A program made the position numbers and the translations under genes. Below the pieces are notes generated by a model. That model searched no databases. It had not been told where the DNA came from and worked only from the letters and a program-made list of their open reading frames with translations. From Muscardinus avellanarius (taxonomy: Eukaryota; Chordata; Mammalia; Rodentia; Gliridae), in the NCBI GenBank assembly GCA_963383645.1, contig OY726557.1, positions 130,489,650 through 130,553,649 of the forward strand: DNA of 64,000 bases, read 5' to 3'. The first letter of the stretch is position 1. Each line of letters opens with the position of its first letter. Positions 1 through 16,322 of the stretch are shown here, in pieces.

Positions 1-146
1 CAACATTTGAGTCTGATTGACCGTATTCTCTGCACTAGAGTGCCACACTTTTTTCAAATTACATGAAAACTGACATTAGACTTTATTATATACATCTCTA
101 AGTGCAGGGAGCTTTATCAATTTGTATAATGTTATGAATCCATCTA

Positions 147-282
147 GCTGGGCTTGGTGGCGCGCGCGCTTGTCTTCCCAGTACTTGGGAGGCTGAGACA
201 GGAGGATCATAATTTTGAGGACAGCATCATCTACTTAATGAGGCTCTCAGCAACTTAGTGAGAACCTGTTTCAAAAATAAAA
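147..282 (+). mobile_element. B1-dID SINE, head only
   Basis: B1-like head (GGCTTGGTGGCGCGCG, then TTGGGAGGCTGAGACAGG) ending in a CTGTTTCAAAAATAA stretch without the ID tail. Confidence 0.75.
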
Positions 283-283
283 A

Positions 284-469
284 ATAGCCGGGCGTGGTGG
301 TGCACACTTGTAATCCCCGCACTTGGGAGGCGGAGACAGGAGGATCGCGCAGGTTCAAAGCCAGCCATGCTGGCGTAAGAGACCCTGTTTCAAAAATATA
401 AAATAGGTCTGGGAGTGGAGCCCAGAGGTAGAACGGCTTCCAGGAACCCCAGTACCACCAAAAAAATAA

Positions 470-515
<46 letters not shown>

Positions 516-525
516 AAATAAATTA
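284..525 (+). mobile_element. B1-dID SINE, CTTCCAGGAACC-type
   Basis: Complete copy of the variant with GCTGGCGTAAGAGACC and a CTTCCAGGAACCCCAGTACC end. Its tail grew into (TAA)n at 471-510. Confidence 0.85.
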
Positions 526-1229
526 GAGCCAGGTGTTGTGGCACATGGTTGTAATCCCAGAATTTAGGAAGCCGAGACAGGAGGTTTGCAGGTTTACCAC
601 CAGCCTCAGCTATTACTTAGTGAGAGCCTATGTTGTGCCCAGTTCCTTTGTCCCAGAGAGACCACCAAGGAGACCATCACCATATGTTAAAGCAAAGAGC
701 CTTTATTCAAACTTAAGCTTGGGTGCCCAACATAAACCGAGACAGCGGTTCAGTATAGGAGCCCCGAGCACACTTTGGTTTTCATTTTTATACCCTTTTG
801 GACAAAGAGCCTCTATTGATTGGACAGTTCTCGTGACCTTTACAGTGATTGGCTTAGAAGACCTATAGCATTAGCTGTTCACAGGGGGGTTGGTTACTAT
901 GTTTCTGGGCAACTGTCTCAAGGCTGGGGTCTATATTTTGACATATTTTTCTTAACTTTTCAGAATATTCCCACAACTGCTAGCCCACAAAATGTCATAT
1001 TGACTTGGTCAGGGAGGGACCACCAGACCACCAAGGACATCCCGTTTTTAGCCTTTGAGCAAGGGGATCGAAAATAGCCCTTAGGTCAGGTCTTTTAGTC
1101 ATTTTCTTCAGCAATTTTTACTTAACTATTTAACTGCCATCTCACCTGTTTCAAAAATAAAGAATAAAAAATAAGGCTGGGAGTATAGTTTGAAGGCAGA
1201 ATGCCCCTGGGTTCAATCCTCAGTACTGC

Positions 1230-1269
<40 letters not shown>

Positions 1270-1270
1270 T
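526..1270 (+). mobile_element. B1-dID SINE split by the LTR
   Basis: Head at 526-630 and ID tail at 1140-1230, ending in (ATA)n to 1269. The two halves are separated by the solitary LTR. Confidence 0.7.
631..1139 (-). mobile_element. Solitary LTR of an endogenous retrovirus-like element
   Basis: The block interrupts a B1-dID SINE. Read on the - strand it has a TATAAAAA box (785-792), an AATAAA signal about 80 nt downstream (702-707) and an ACAACA 3' terminus at 631. The other edge is uncertain (1110 or 1139) and I could not find a clean target duplication. No gag, pol or env sequence is adjacent. The family is not identified. Confidence 0.6.
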
Positions 1271-1273
1271 ATA

Positions 1274-1478
1274 ATGCCGGGCGTGGTGGGCATGCTTGTA
1301 ATCCCAGCATTCGGGAGGCTGAGACTGGAGGATTGTGGTTTGCGGACAGCCTCAGCTACTTAGTGAAGCCCTCTGCAACTCAGTGAGACCCAGTTTCAAA
1401 GTAAAGAATAAAAAAGTAGGGCAGGGGTATAGCCCTGGGTTCCATCCCCAGACCCGCAAAATAAATAAATAAAAGGTT
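1274..1478 (+). mobile_element. B1-dID SINE
   Basis: Full-length + copy with a shortened ID tail and AATA-rich end. Confidence 0.85.
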
Positions 1479-1626
1479 TCTCTACCCTGACATCAATACA
1501 TTTTACCTATTCTTCCACTTACTCCACCCCAATCCTTAGATTTTTACCCACATTTTAGAAGTCCTGGGGCCAGGGATGTTCTTTCCATCCCTTAGCTTCA
1601 CCTGGCAGACGAGAAATCAGAGACAA

Positions 1627-1764
1627 CCGGGTGCGGTGGTGCACCCTCGTAATCCCAGTACTTGGGAGGCTGATAGAGGAGGATCCGGGGTTTGTGGCCA
1701 GCCTCAGCTACTTAGTGAGGCCCTCCACAACTTAGTGAGAACCTGTTTCAAAATAAAGCAGCAC
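1627..1764 (+). mobile_element. B1-dID SINE, head only
   Basis: CCGGGTGCGGTGGTGCACC head through CTGTTTCAAAATAAAG; no ID tail. Confidence 0.75.
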
Positions 1765-2320
1765 AATTTGTAATATCCAGAATATGGAACCAACCTAGGT
1801 CTCCATCAACAGATGAATGGATTGCAAAATTATGGGAAATTCACACAATGGAATTTGACTCAGCTATAAAGAAGGACAAAATCATGTCATTTGCAAGAAG
1901 ATGGAAAGACCTGGAGGACATTATGTTAAGTGAGATCAACCAAGCACAGAAAGAGAAGGGACATGTGTTTTCTCTAATATGCCCAAACTAGGGAGTATTA
2001 GGGATACCAGAGGGACTCCAGATAAAGGAGGGAAAACCTCAGCAAAGCTAGAATGGAAGGGGAGGAGAGGAAGAAGGCTGAGGCTGATTAATGAAGGAGC
2101 TACATCTGAATATGTTTTTCTTTTTTTTTTTTTTGAAGATTTAAAGAAGTTTATTAGAAAGATAGAAATACAGAAAATAGAAATACAGCCCCATGCCAAA
2201 ATGGCATGGGGGGGGGATGACTCGAAATGAATACACCCCATCTGAATATGTTTATAAGTGTGAATGTAGCATGGTCAACCTGGACACTCATTGTTGGGAG
2301 GGAAGGGAAGGGGACACGGG
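1765..2320 (+). mobile_element. L1 3' end fragment
   Basis: Recognisable end of L1 ORF2 and 3' UTR (CCATCAACAGATGAATGGAT, AATGGAATTTGACTCAGC, GACATTATGTTAAGTGA), + orientation. A small antisense insertion at 2118-2238 splits it. Confidence 0.75.
2118..2238 (-). mobile_element. Retroposed RNA 3' end with target duplication
   Basis: Flanked by a perfect 15-bp duplication CATCTGAATATGTTT (2103-2117 and 2239-2253). On the - strand it ends in AATAAA, about 17 nt of spacer and a poly(A) run, like a truncated processed transcript. It contains the palindrome CCATGCCAAAATGGCATGG. The source RNA is not recognised. Confidence 0.65.
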
Positions 2321-2387
2321 CGGGGGTAGCACAAGCACTGTGTGAATGCATGTCATTTTCAATATGATCCACATGAAAATAAAACAA

Positions 2388-2463
2388 AAACAAAATAAAG
2401 AATACAAAATAAGGCTCAGGGTGTCACTTGGAAGTAGAATGTCCCTGGGTTTAATCCCCAGCA

Positions 2464-2511
<48 letters not shown>
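2388..2511 (+). mobile_element. dID tail fragment with (CA)n
   Basis: Deleted-ID tail (GGAAGTAGAATGTCCCTGGG) ending in (CA)n at 2465-2511. Confidence 0.7.
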
Positions 2512-2512
<1 letters not shown>

Positions 2513-2707
2513 TTCAGAGACAAAATATGAAGGCTTATTTTCGGAGAACAATCTGATCCTTCTTCTTTTTACACTTTTGCTGGTGCATTGTAAATTATGC
2601 AACACAGTGAAATTCAAAGCGACACATTCATACATGCACGAGCCATCCTTCTTGCTCTGGCTTATGATTTGAAATCGTTCAACATGTTTGTCTGTTTTTA
2701 TAACAGA

Positions 2708-3066
2708 GACTGAACCCAGGGTGTTCTACCTCTGAGCTACACCCCCAGCCTTTTTTGTTTTGTTTTTGTTTTTTGGTGCTACTGGGGATGGAGCCCTTCT
2801 ACCTCCGGGCTACACTCCAAGACCTATTTTATATTTTATTTGGAAACAGGGTCTCTTAAGCCAGCGAGGCTGCCTTCGAACCTGCGCAATCCTCCTGTCT
2901 CTGCCTCCCAAGCGCAGGGATTACAAGCCTGTGCCACCACACCTGGCTTGTTTTTTATTTTGAAAGACTCTCACTAAGTTACCACACTCTGGCCTTGAAC
3001 ACACGCTCCTCCTATCTCAGCCTCCCAAGTACTGAGATCACAGGTGTGTGCCACCACGCCTGGCTT
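2708..3066 (-). mobile_element. B1-dID SINE, split by a second copy
   Basis: ID tail at 2708-2750 and B1 head at 2949-3066 (ending CACCACGCCTGGCT) surround the copy at 2770-2948. Confidence 0.75.
2770..2948 (-). mobile_element. B1-dID SINE nested copy, CTTCCAGGAACC-type
   Basis: Antisense copy with the diagnostic GGTCTCTTAAGCCAGCGAGG and CCAAGCGCAGGGATTACAAG. Confidence 0.8.
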
Positions 3067-3181
3067 CTGATATATATTTTGTTTCCTGCCAAAATATATA
3101 CTTGTGTATCATCTTTATTTAGTCAGCTAACAACTGTCCTCCATTTTTTTTTTTTTTTTTTTTAGGAATCCTAGAACACGG

Positions 3182-9221
<6,040 letters not shown>

Positions 9222-9985
9222 GACCAGGCCATGGGGGAGGACCACACCCATCCAGTTGAGATCCATCAGCTGGAGTGAATGTAGTGTCCCCTCATTTTGA
9301 GACTCATCTTGGTCTGCTCCTCAGTCTCCATATATTTGCATCTCCCCACTTAATACAAAAAACACAGGGTATTAGGCCTCTGGTGTTTTGTGTACTTTGC
9401 TAGTTGGGATTTTTAACAGAAAGTCTTTGTTAGTGTAATTCTTTCATAAAGAGAAATGAAGTGACACCTCTGAGCAGCAAGACTGTGATCTCTATGTAGA
9501 GGAATCAGACGGAAAATCTAGTGCAGGAGGTGACCTCGTCAATGAAACAAGATATGCACTCCGAAGGACGTCGTGCTATTTTCCCTCAAGAAAGCAGGTA
9601 CTTTCTTATCAGAAAGATATCAGAATATACATGAACAATAGAACCTTTACTTAAGCACTACGATTTTAACTTATGTACTTCCTTTTTAAGTAAATTAATT
9701 CACAATCTTTGGTATTTGAAATATTACTTGTTAAACATTTTCTAACTGATCGTTCCAGAGAACTGCAATACCACCGTTGATAATGGGACAAAATTAGGCC
9801 AAAGGTTAAAAAAAAAAAATTTAAATCAGGAAGCTAGTTGGTGGCCCAGCTGAGAAGTGGAACGCAGACTCCTCAAAGTCAGCATATGGGTGTAACAACA
9901 GAGAAAAAGGTTATAAAAGGCCTTGAAATTAACATTGCTGAAATACTACTATAAAGTCTTATTACTATATATAGTCTTGGTTCAG
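9222..9985 (+). other. TMEM45B: TMEM45B 3' UTR, end not resolved
   Basis: Unique, SINE-free sequence follows the stop until the antisense SINE at 9990. I see no canonical AATAAA on the + strand here. Weak variants are AATACA near 9351 and TATAAA near 9951, so the polyadenylation site is not called. Confidence 0.5.
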
Positions 9986-9989
9986 AATC

Positions 9990-10432
9990 TTTTTTTTTCT
10001 TGCGGTACTGGGGATGGAACTCAGGGGCATTCTACTTCCGAGCTACACCCCCAGCCTTATTTTTTTATTCTTTATTTTGAAACAGGGTCTCACTAAGTTG
10101 CAGAGGCCCTTGTAAGTTGCTAAGGCTGTCCCAAGAACCTGCGATTCTCCTGTCTCAGCCTCCCAAGCACTGGGATTACAAGTATGTGCCACCCACCACA
10201 CTGTCTCAACAAATTTTTTTTTATTTTGTTTGGTGGTATTGGGGGTGGAACCCAGAGGCTTTCTACCTCCGGACTATATTCCCAGAGCTTTTTTTTATAT
10301 TTTATTTGGAAACAGGGTCTCACTAAGTTGCTGAGAGCCTAAGTAGCTGAGGGTGGCTTCGAACCCATGCGATCCTCCTGTCTCAGCCTCCCAAGCGCTG
10401 GGATTACAAGCGTGCGCCACCCCGCCTGGCTT
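9990..10432 (-). mobile_element. Two adjacent antisense B1-dID SINEs
   Basis: Copies at 9990-10200 and 10213-10432. The second is flanked by CAACAAAT duplications. They lie just downstream of TMEM45B. Confidence 0.85.
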
Positions 10433-10439
10433 TCAACAA

Positions 10440-11265
10440 ATATTTTTTAAACAGCTACTTTTCACCAGCACTGAAGTGATCTTAAGGATTAATGAGACAC
10501 ATGTCCAGCAAGGAGTTGACAGACCAAAGTTAAGGACAGACAGTGCAGGCCATCATACACAGCGTGACAGGCACTGAGCAAGGTGAGGACAAACAACCAT
10601 GATGGGATGGAAGGAAGGGAGAAGAGCTTCTATAGTTTGCCTTATGGGGAAAAGCACATTCCAGGCACCAAGAATAGTATGTACAAGTTAAATATATTAA
10701 ATTCCATAGGCAGGTGAGAGTGGGCTAGCACAAAGCTGAAGGGCATCAGAGACCAAATACCTTCATTTATATATTTTTCCATCCTAAGATGCACCCATTT
10801 GGTTCTCACAACTGCCTGTAATTTAAGCACATGTGGTCCTCTTTAGCGGCTGGTTAGCCAGAGGCCTCACAGCTACCTCGGGGCAAAGCCAGTCTCCAGT
10901 ATGACTTGATAGCCCATGTCTGTCACCATTCCGTGCTGCAATTTTACACAAAGCCAGTACAGATCACTGTATAAAGCTCAGCAGGCTCTCTGGGAGGAAA
11001 GCTGTACTTAAGCAAGGACTTAAGACTAGCAAACATTTCAGGGATGAAGCCACAGCTTAGGGTATAGGAATCAGCTACTGAAAACATTAGTTTTCAGAGA
11101 ATTCCTGGGCCCTTCATAATACAGAGTTGCCAGCTGAGAAAAAAAAACATTCATCCAACAAGCACTAGAGAACCTGTTAGTAGCAATTAATATAAAATGT
11201 ACTCTTTCCTCAGGAAATAGAGGTAGGAAGAGGAACCTGTTTTCTATTTTACTTTCAAAGGAAAG
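10440..11265. other. Intergenic unique sequence
   Basis: Between the convergent TMEM45B and NFRKB genes. No gene, RNA or repeat recognised. Confidence 0.5.
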
Positions 11266-11270
11266 ATCTA

Positions 11271-11672
11271 TTTTTTTCTTCTTCTTTAGTACTGGGGATT
11301 GAACCTAGGGGTGTTCTACCTCCAAGCTACACTCCCAGACCTATTTTATTTTGAAACAAGGTCCTGCTAAATTGCTGAGGCTATCCTGGAACCTGCAATC
11401 CTCCTGTCTCAGCCTCCCAAGTACTGGGATTACAGGCCTGTGTCACCATGCCCAATTAGATTTTATTTATTTGGTGGCACTGGGGGTTGAACCCAGAAGC
11501 TTTCTACCTCTGGTCTATACTCCCAGACCTTTTTTAAATATTTTATTTGGAAACAGGGTCTCACTAAGTTGCTGAAAGCCTAAGTAGCTGAGGCTGGCTT
11601 CGAACCCATGAGATCCTCCTGTCTCAGCCTCCCAAGCGCAGGGATTACAAGCGTGCGCCACCACGCCCAACT
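11271..11672 (-). mobile_element. Two adjacent antisense B1-dID SINEs
   Basis: Copies at 11271-11457 and 11464-11672 separated by a short AGATTTT repeat that also follows the second copy. Confidence 0.82.
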
Positions 11673-11757
11673 AGATTTTTTTTTTTTTTAAAGGGCACAA
11701 TACTTCCTCCAGACTGAGGGGATGAGGTATGAGGATCGTATGTAATGTATTAAAATT

Positions 11758-12205
11758 TATGGTGGCGCAGGCTTGTAATCCCAAGGAGGCTGAAACAGGA
11801 GGATCACAGGTTTAGGGCCAGCCTCAGCTACTTAATGAGGCCTTCTGCAAAGACTCTAAGGCCTTAGTGAGCCTCAGGTAGTGAGACCCCATTTTTTTTT
11901 TTCCCCCGGGTCTGGGGATGGAACCCAGGGGCATTTGACCTCCGAGCTACACCCCCTGCCCTATTTTTTATTCTTTATTTTGAAACTGGGTCTCACTGAG
12001 TTGCAGAGGGCCTAAGTAGCTGAGGCTGTCCACGAACCGCGATCCTCCAGGTCTCAGCCTCCCGAATGCTGGGATTACAAGCATGTGCCACCACGCCCGG
12101 CTATGAGACCCCATTTCAAAATAAAGACTAAAAAATACAGCTTGGGGTGGAGCTCAGAGGTAGAATGTCCCTGGGTTCAATCCCCAGTACCACAGGGAAA
12201 AAAAT
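11758..12205 (+). mobile_element. B1-dID SINE interrupted by an antisense copy
   Basis: Outer + copy (11758-11890 and 12103-12205) split by the antisense copy at 11891-12102. The duplication TGAGACCCCATTT flanks the inner one. Confidence 0.85.
11891..12102 (-). mobile_element. Nested B1-dID SINE
   Basis: Full antisense copy inside the + copy, marked by its 13-bp target duplication. Confidence 0.85.
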
Positions 12206-13124
12206 TTTGTTTGGATGTTCTTTACATAAACAGTTTTGGATACCTTTATGGAAGTGATCAGTTCTGACATAAACATTCCTAGATGTGGTATTGAAACTCA
12301 TCACCAAATCGTGTCTTGGAAACATGGTCTGAATACTTTTACCAATTCTGTCAATGAGGAGCCGATTCAGAGGCTACACAATACTCACTGCAGCTGCCCC
12401 ATCATCTGGAGTCCAGAGATGTGTGTGAAGGAAGTGTGTGTGGGAGGAATACTGCTGCTATCACTACAATCAACTCCAGTATGGGCTGTCCACGCCACAC
12501 GACTCCACCACCTGCTGGTACCAAAATCAGACTCCTCAGGGAGTCTGCATCCTGGAGCAGACCTGTATCTTCTGTCCCTATTCCCTAGGATGTAGACATC
12601 TGCAGGACAAAGCCGACAGGCTGTCAGGCGACCTCAGTGCATGAAAGCATGGGTAGGGCTGACGCTGAATGCCAGAACTGCTGTCATGAAGTCATTTGTT
12701 AAGTAAATTCAGAAGAGGTTTGTTTTTAACCAGCAGTAACAGGATATCTGGAATTTCTTTTTCTCCTTCAGAACCCGTCACACATCACATGGTTTTCTAA
12801 TGTGAAATGTGACACTCAGAAATAACAATGATGTAAAAATATAGCATTGTGAACCCAAATGAACTCTCCTTCATGCAGGTAAAGACCCATTTTTTTTCTC
12901 TTTACGGTCCTCACCTCTCACCATTCCCAGGCTCATTTCTGTGCCGGTCCTCTATATACCCATCAAGAGCCCAATCCTACCCCAGCCTAATACCTCTGCC
13001 CTTTGTAATCGGGCCTCCCAACCTCGATGGTTACCAAGGATCACGTCCCAGCCATCTTCCCCTTATGAAGGCAGTTGAAAGAGAATTTAGGATTGGCATA
13101 CTAGGTTCTCATCTTGGTTCTCTT
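12206..13124. other. Intergenic unique sequence
   Basis: No conserved coding block, RNA gene or clear repeat recognised. Confidence 0.5.
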
Positions 13125-13262
13125 TTTTATTTGTACTGGGGGTTAAACCCAGGAGCATTCTATCCTCAAGCTACAACCCAGCTAACTACCAACTCAGCAG
13201 CTTACAGAGACTCTCAGTAACCTAGCGAGACACTGTTTCAAAAACAAAAAATAAAAAGGGCT
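13125..13262. mobile_element. Degraded SINE fragments
   Basis: A - strand dID piece (GTACTGGGGGTTAAACCCAGG) followed by a + strand CTGTTTCAAAAAC piece. Confidence 0.5.
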
Positions 13263-13494
13263 GAAGTAGAATGTACAAATAAAAAATTTTTAGAAAGACA
13301 AAATTGCTACAAGAATCAAATAAAACTATAAAGCCACTGTGTGAGTGACAAGCGCCTCTAACCTCCCTGTGCTCCTCTGCGGCCTAACTCACCACCCACC
13401 TTCAGCCCAGCTACCATCCGATCCAGGGCACTCCCCCTGCGCCTCCAAGCACTGCTTCCCTCCCCAGACCCACAAAAGAGATCACTCAAGCTCC

Positions 13495-14843
13495 ACGGAT
13501 TTAACATAAACGTTTTTAATAACCTGGATACTTTCAAGAAAAACAGGGAAGCCCTGTCTCACTTCGGAAGTTTCTCCACCTGCCCCTGCCCCGCAAGAGG
13601 CACGTGTTGGTGGTGACCAGTGCTTTAAGAACTCAGGACATTTTAAAATCTCATTCTAAACTCTGCCTGTAGCTGATGGTGGCTGAGAACTGTGAGAGAG
13701 CCAAGAATAAATGGCTTCAAACACAGACTGACCTTTTCTGTACCTGGTACCGCCAGGCAGGGCTGGCCCTGCACACCCCACACAGCCTGCAGTCTCTCCT
13801 CTGGAGCAATACACTTCTCTTAAAGAGCTATAAAAAAAATAGCTTGGGTTTGGGGCCATATAGTCTCTATGGCATCTACTCAATTCTGCCTTCTAATCTG
13901 AAAGCAGTCATAGATAATACATAAATAAGTGGGTGTGGACTGTATTCCAATAAAACTACTTAGAAAAAAATGATGTCTAGCCACAAGGGTCTGGTGTTTG
14001 ACTCCAGCCCTAGAGCAAAACAGAACGCACAATCTGAAGTGCAGCAAAATTTGTGCTGCAAAAGCAGCACCTGTGCTGGTGCTCCCTCCCGTCCACGGGC
14101 TCTGGAGGTCCACGTGAACAGGCTTGCTAAGGACGACACGGCAGGGAAGGCACGAAGCCCATCAGGACCTCGACACCTACCCCTAAGAGGCAGTGCCAGA
14201 CCGGTCCCATTTCAGGGAATCCACACTACCTCATTTCCTATGTTTCTTCCCGTTTTACAGTATCTCTATGTAGTCATCAAGTCAGCCACCACTTGCTACT
14301 ATTCTCGCTATTCTTTCATTTCAGTCAAAAGAACTAGGCAGAATAGGTTTGGGGAAGAGAACTAAAGCCCAGGATTCTATTTGATAAAGACATATAATAG
14401 GTTCTTTAAAAAAATAAGTTACACAAAATTTTCAGGACACAAAACTCATATCCAGACCACAAGTCACAGAAAAGACCAGAAGCTAAAAAATTTAAGCCTC
14501 ACATAGAACAAGGCTTCCTCACTGCCTGCCCACTCGGTCCTGATAAGCCTTCCCAGACGTCCTACTCTTAGGAGAGAACTTTGGCTTGTACGACAGAACC
14601 GTGACCTCCCACGACTTCAACAGAATCATCTCCAGGATTGGTACAGAGCAGACTGGGAACCTGGAGTGACCTTTTCTCAGGGCTCCACTGTGCAGTGTGG
14701 CAGCAGACTCAAGGCCACCATTGCCCTCATCCTCCACTGGCCTGCCTGCAACACAGCAGCTCAGTGGAAGGATGCAACCGCCCTTTCCCTTCCTTGCAGC
14801 CAGGGCAGACCAGGTATGGTCTGTATGGAAGCTACTCTGTCAG
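13495..14843 (-). other. NFRKB: NFRKB 3' UTR
   Basis: SINE-free sequence of about 1.35 kb downstream of the stop codon. A - strand ATTAAA at 13515-13520 is followed by a GT-rich stretch around 13455-13480, so cleavage is inferred near 13.50 kb. Confidence 0.7.
13515..13520 (-). terminator. NFRKB: Putative NFRKB poly(A) signal ATTAAA
   Basis: ATTAAA on the - strand about 1.3 kb after the stop, with a GT-rich downstream element. It is the common single-base variant of AATAAA. Confidence 0.6.
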
Positions 14844-14969
14844 TCACTGCTGCTCAGGCGCCTGTTTAGGAGATGGAGCTGTGGTCACGACAACAGTGGA
14901 GACTGCTTTGGAGGAACCAGAAGCGGTGCCCTGCTGGAGATGGGATGCGGGGACAGTCTGGATGCGCAC
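14844..14969 (-). CDS. NFRKB: NFRKB coding exon 25 and stop
   Basis: Last 41 residues (VRIQTVPASHLQQGTASGSS to QAPEQQ), TGA at 14844-14846. The C-terminal sequence is diagnostic of NFRKB. Acceptor TTGCAAACAG. Confidence 0.95.
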   Translation of the reverse strand: MRIQTVPASHLQQGTASGSSKAVSTVVVTTAPSPKQAPEQQ

Positions 14970-16286
14970 CTGTTTGCAAAGAAAAAAGGCCTGGTCAGCG
15001 GACTTTGAGTAGGCACATGCCTCAAGAACAGCAAGGGAAACAGACGGGTCGGATGTGGCCAGGACTCTGCCCTGGACCTTACCTGTGTGGCCTGGCCTTG
15101 CTGCTGAAGCTGCTGCAACTGCTGGGCAGTGAGGAAACTAACAGGCTTATTGCCAGCAATGAGCTTCGTACCTGCTGGCATGGTGGTGAGGATGATATTG
15201 CGGCCCAAGCCGCTCAGGCTGTGGAGGAAACACATGTGTAAGGAAGGTCTAACCTAACTACGGAGTAGTATCTTTGGCCTAGATTTAGGGCCTGCCCTAA
15301 AGAACTGGGAGCTCTGATACCACTTAAACTTCAAGCTTTAGCCAGGCATGGTGGCGCATGCCTAGAATTCCAGTACTTGGGAGGCTAAAACAGGAGGATT
15401 GTAAGTTCAAGGCAACCTCAGCAAGTAGTAAGACTCTCATTAACCTAGTAAGATCTTGTTTCCAAATAAGAAATAAAATGGCACGGGATGTGGCTCAAAG
15501 GTAGAAACGCCTCTAGATTTAATCCCTAGTACCACAAAAAAAAAATTTTTTTTTCAAGCTTTCTGGGTTCAAAAGAACACTAGCTACTGAGCCTCCCTTC
15601 TTCCCAGTTTTTGTACTTCCCATGGCTAGGAAAGAGTGAGCATAGAAAGCCTTGGTACTCCAGATAAAAATGGCTAAGCTCTACACCCTGAGCAGTGGGA
15701 CGAACACAAGAACCCAGAAGGGTGTGTGGTCCTAGCAAAAAAATAATCCCCGCACTTGGGAGGCTGAGACAGGAGGATCGCGCAGGTTTGAAGCCAGCCT
15801 CAGCTACTTAGTGAGGCTTTCAGAAACTTAGTGAGACCCTGTTTCCAAATAAAATATAAAATAGGTCTGAGAGTATAGCCCAGAGGTAGAAAGTCCCTGG
15901 GTTCCACCCCAGTACCACCACCAAAAAAAAAAAAGACAAAACAAAGCCCTCCCAAGCCAGACATGGTAACACATGCCTGAAGTCCCAGTTAGTTGGGAAA
16001 CTGAGGCAGGAGGATAGCTTGAATCCAGGAGTTCAAGGGCCAGGCTGAGCAACCTAGCAAGACCTCATTTCTTAAAATAAAAAACAAAAGCCAGGTGTGG
16101 CGCGGCAAACTTGTAATCCCCACGCTTGGGAGGCTGAGACAGGAGGATCGCACAGGTCCGGAGCCAGCCTTAGCTACTTAAGTGAGGCTCTCGGCAACTT
16201 AGTCAGACCCTGTTCCCAAATAAAATATAAAATAGGTCTGGGAGTATGGCCCGGAGGTAGAAAGCCCCTGGGTTCCATCCCCAGTA

Positions 16287-16322
<36 letters not shown>

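Noticed and set aside
227..544. Open frames with isoleucine runs near the window start
   Set aside because: They read through SINE bodies and (TAA)n tails; many similar frames elsewhere are antisense B1-dID translations.
2465..2511. CRISPR-like regular repeats
   Set aside because: These and similar tracts are plain microsatellites without spacers, in a mammalian genome.
13970..14365. 131-codon open frame in the NFRKB 3' region
   Set aside because: Opposite strand to NFRKB, inside its 3' UTR, no family resemblance and no splice context.
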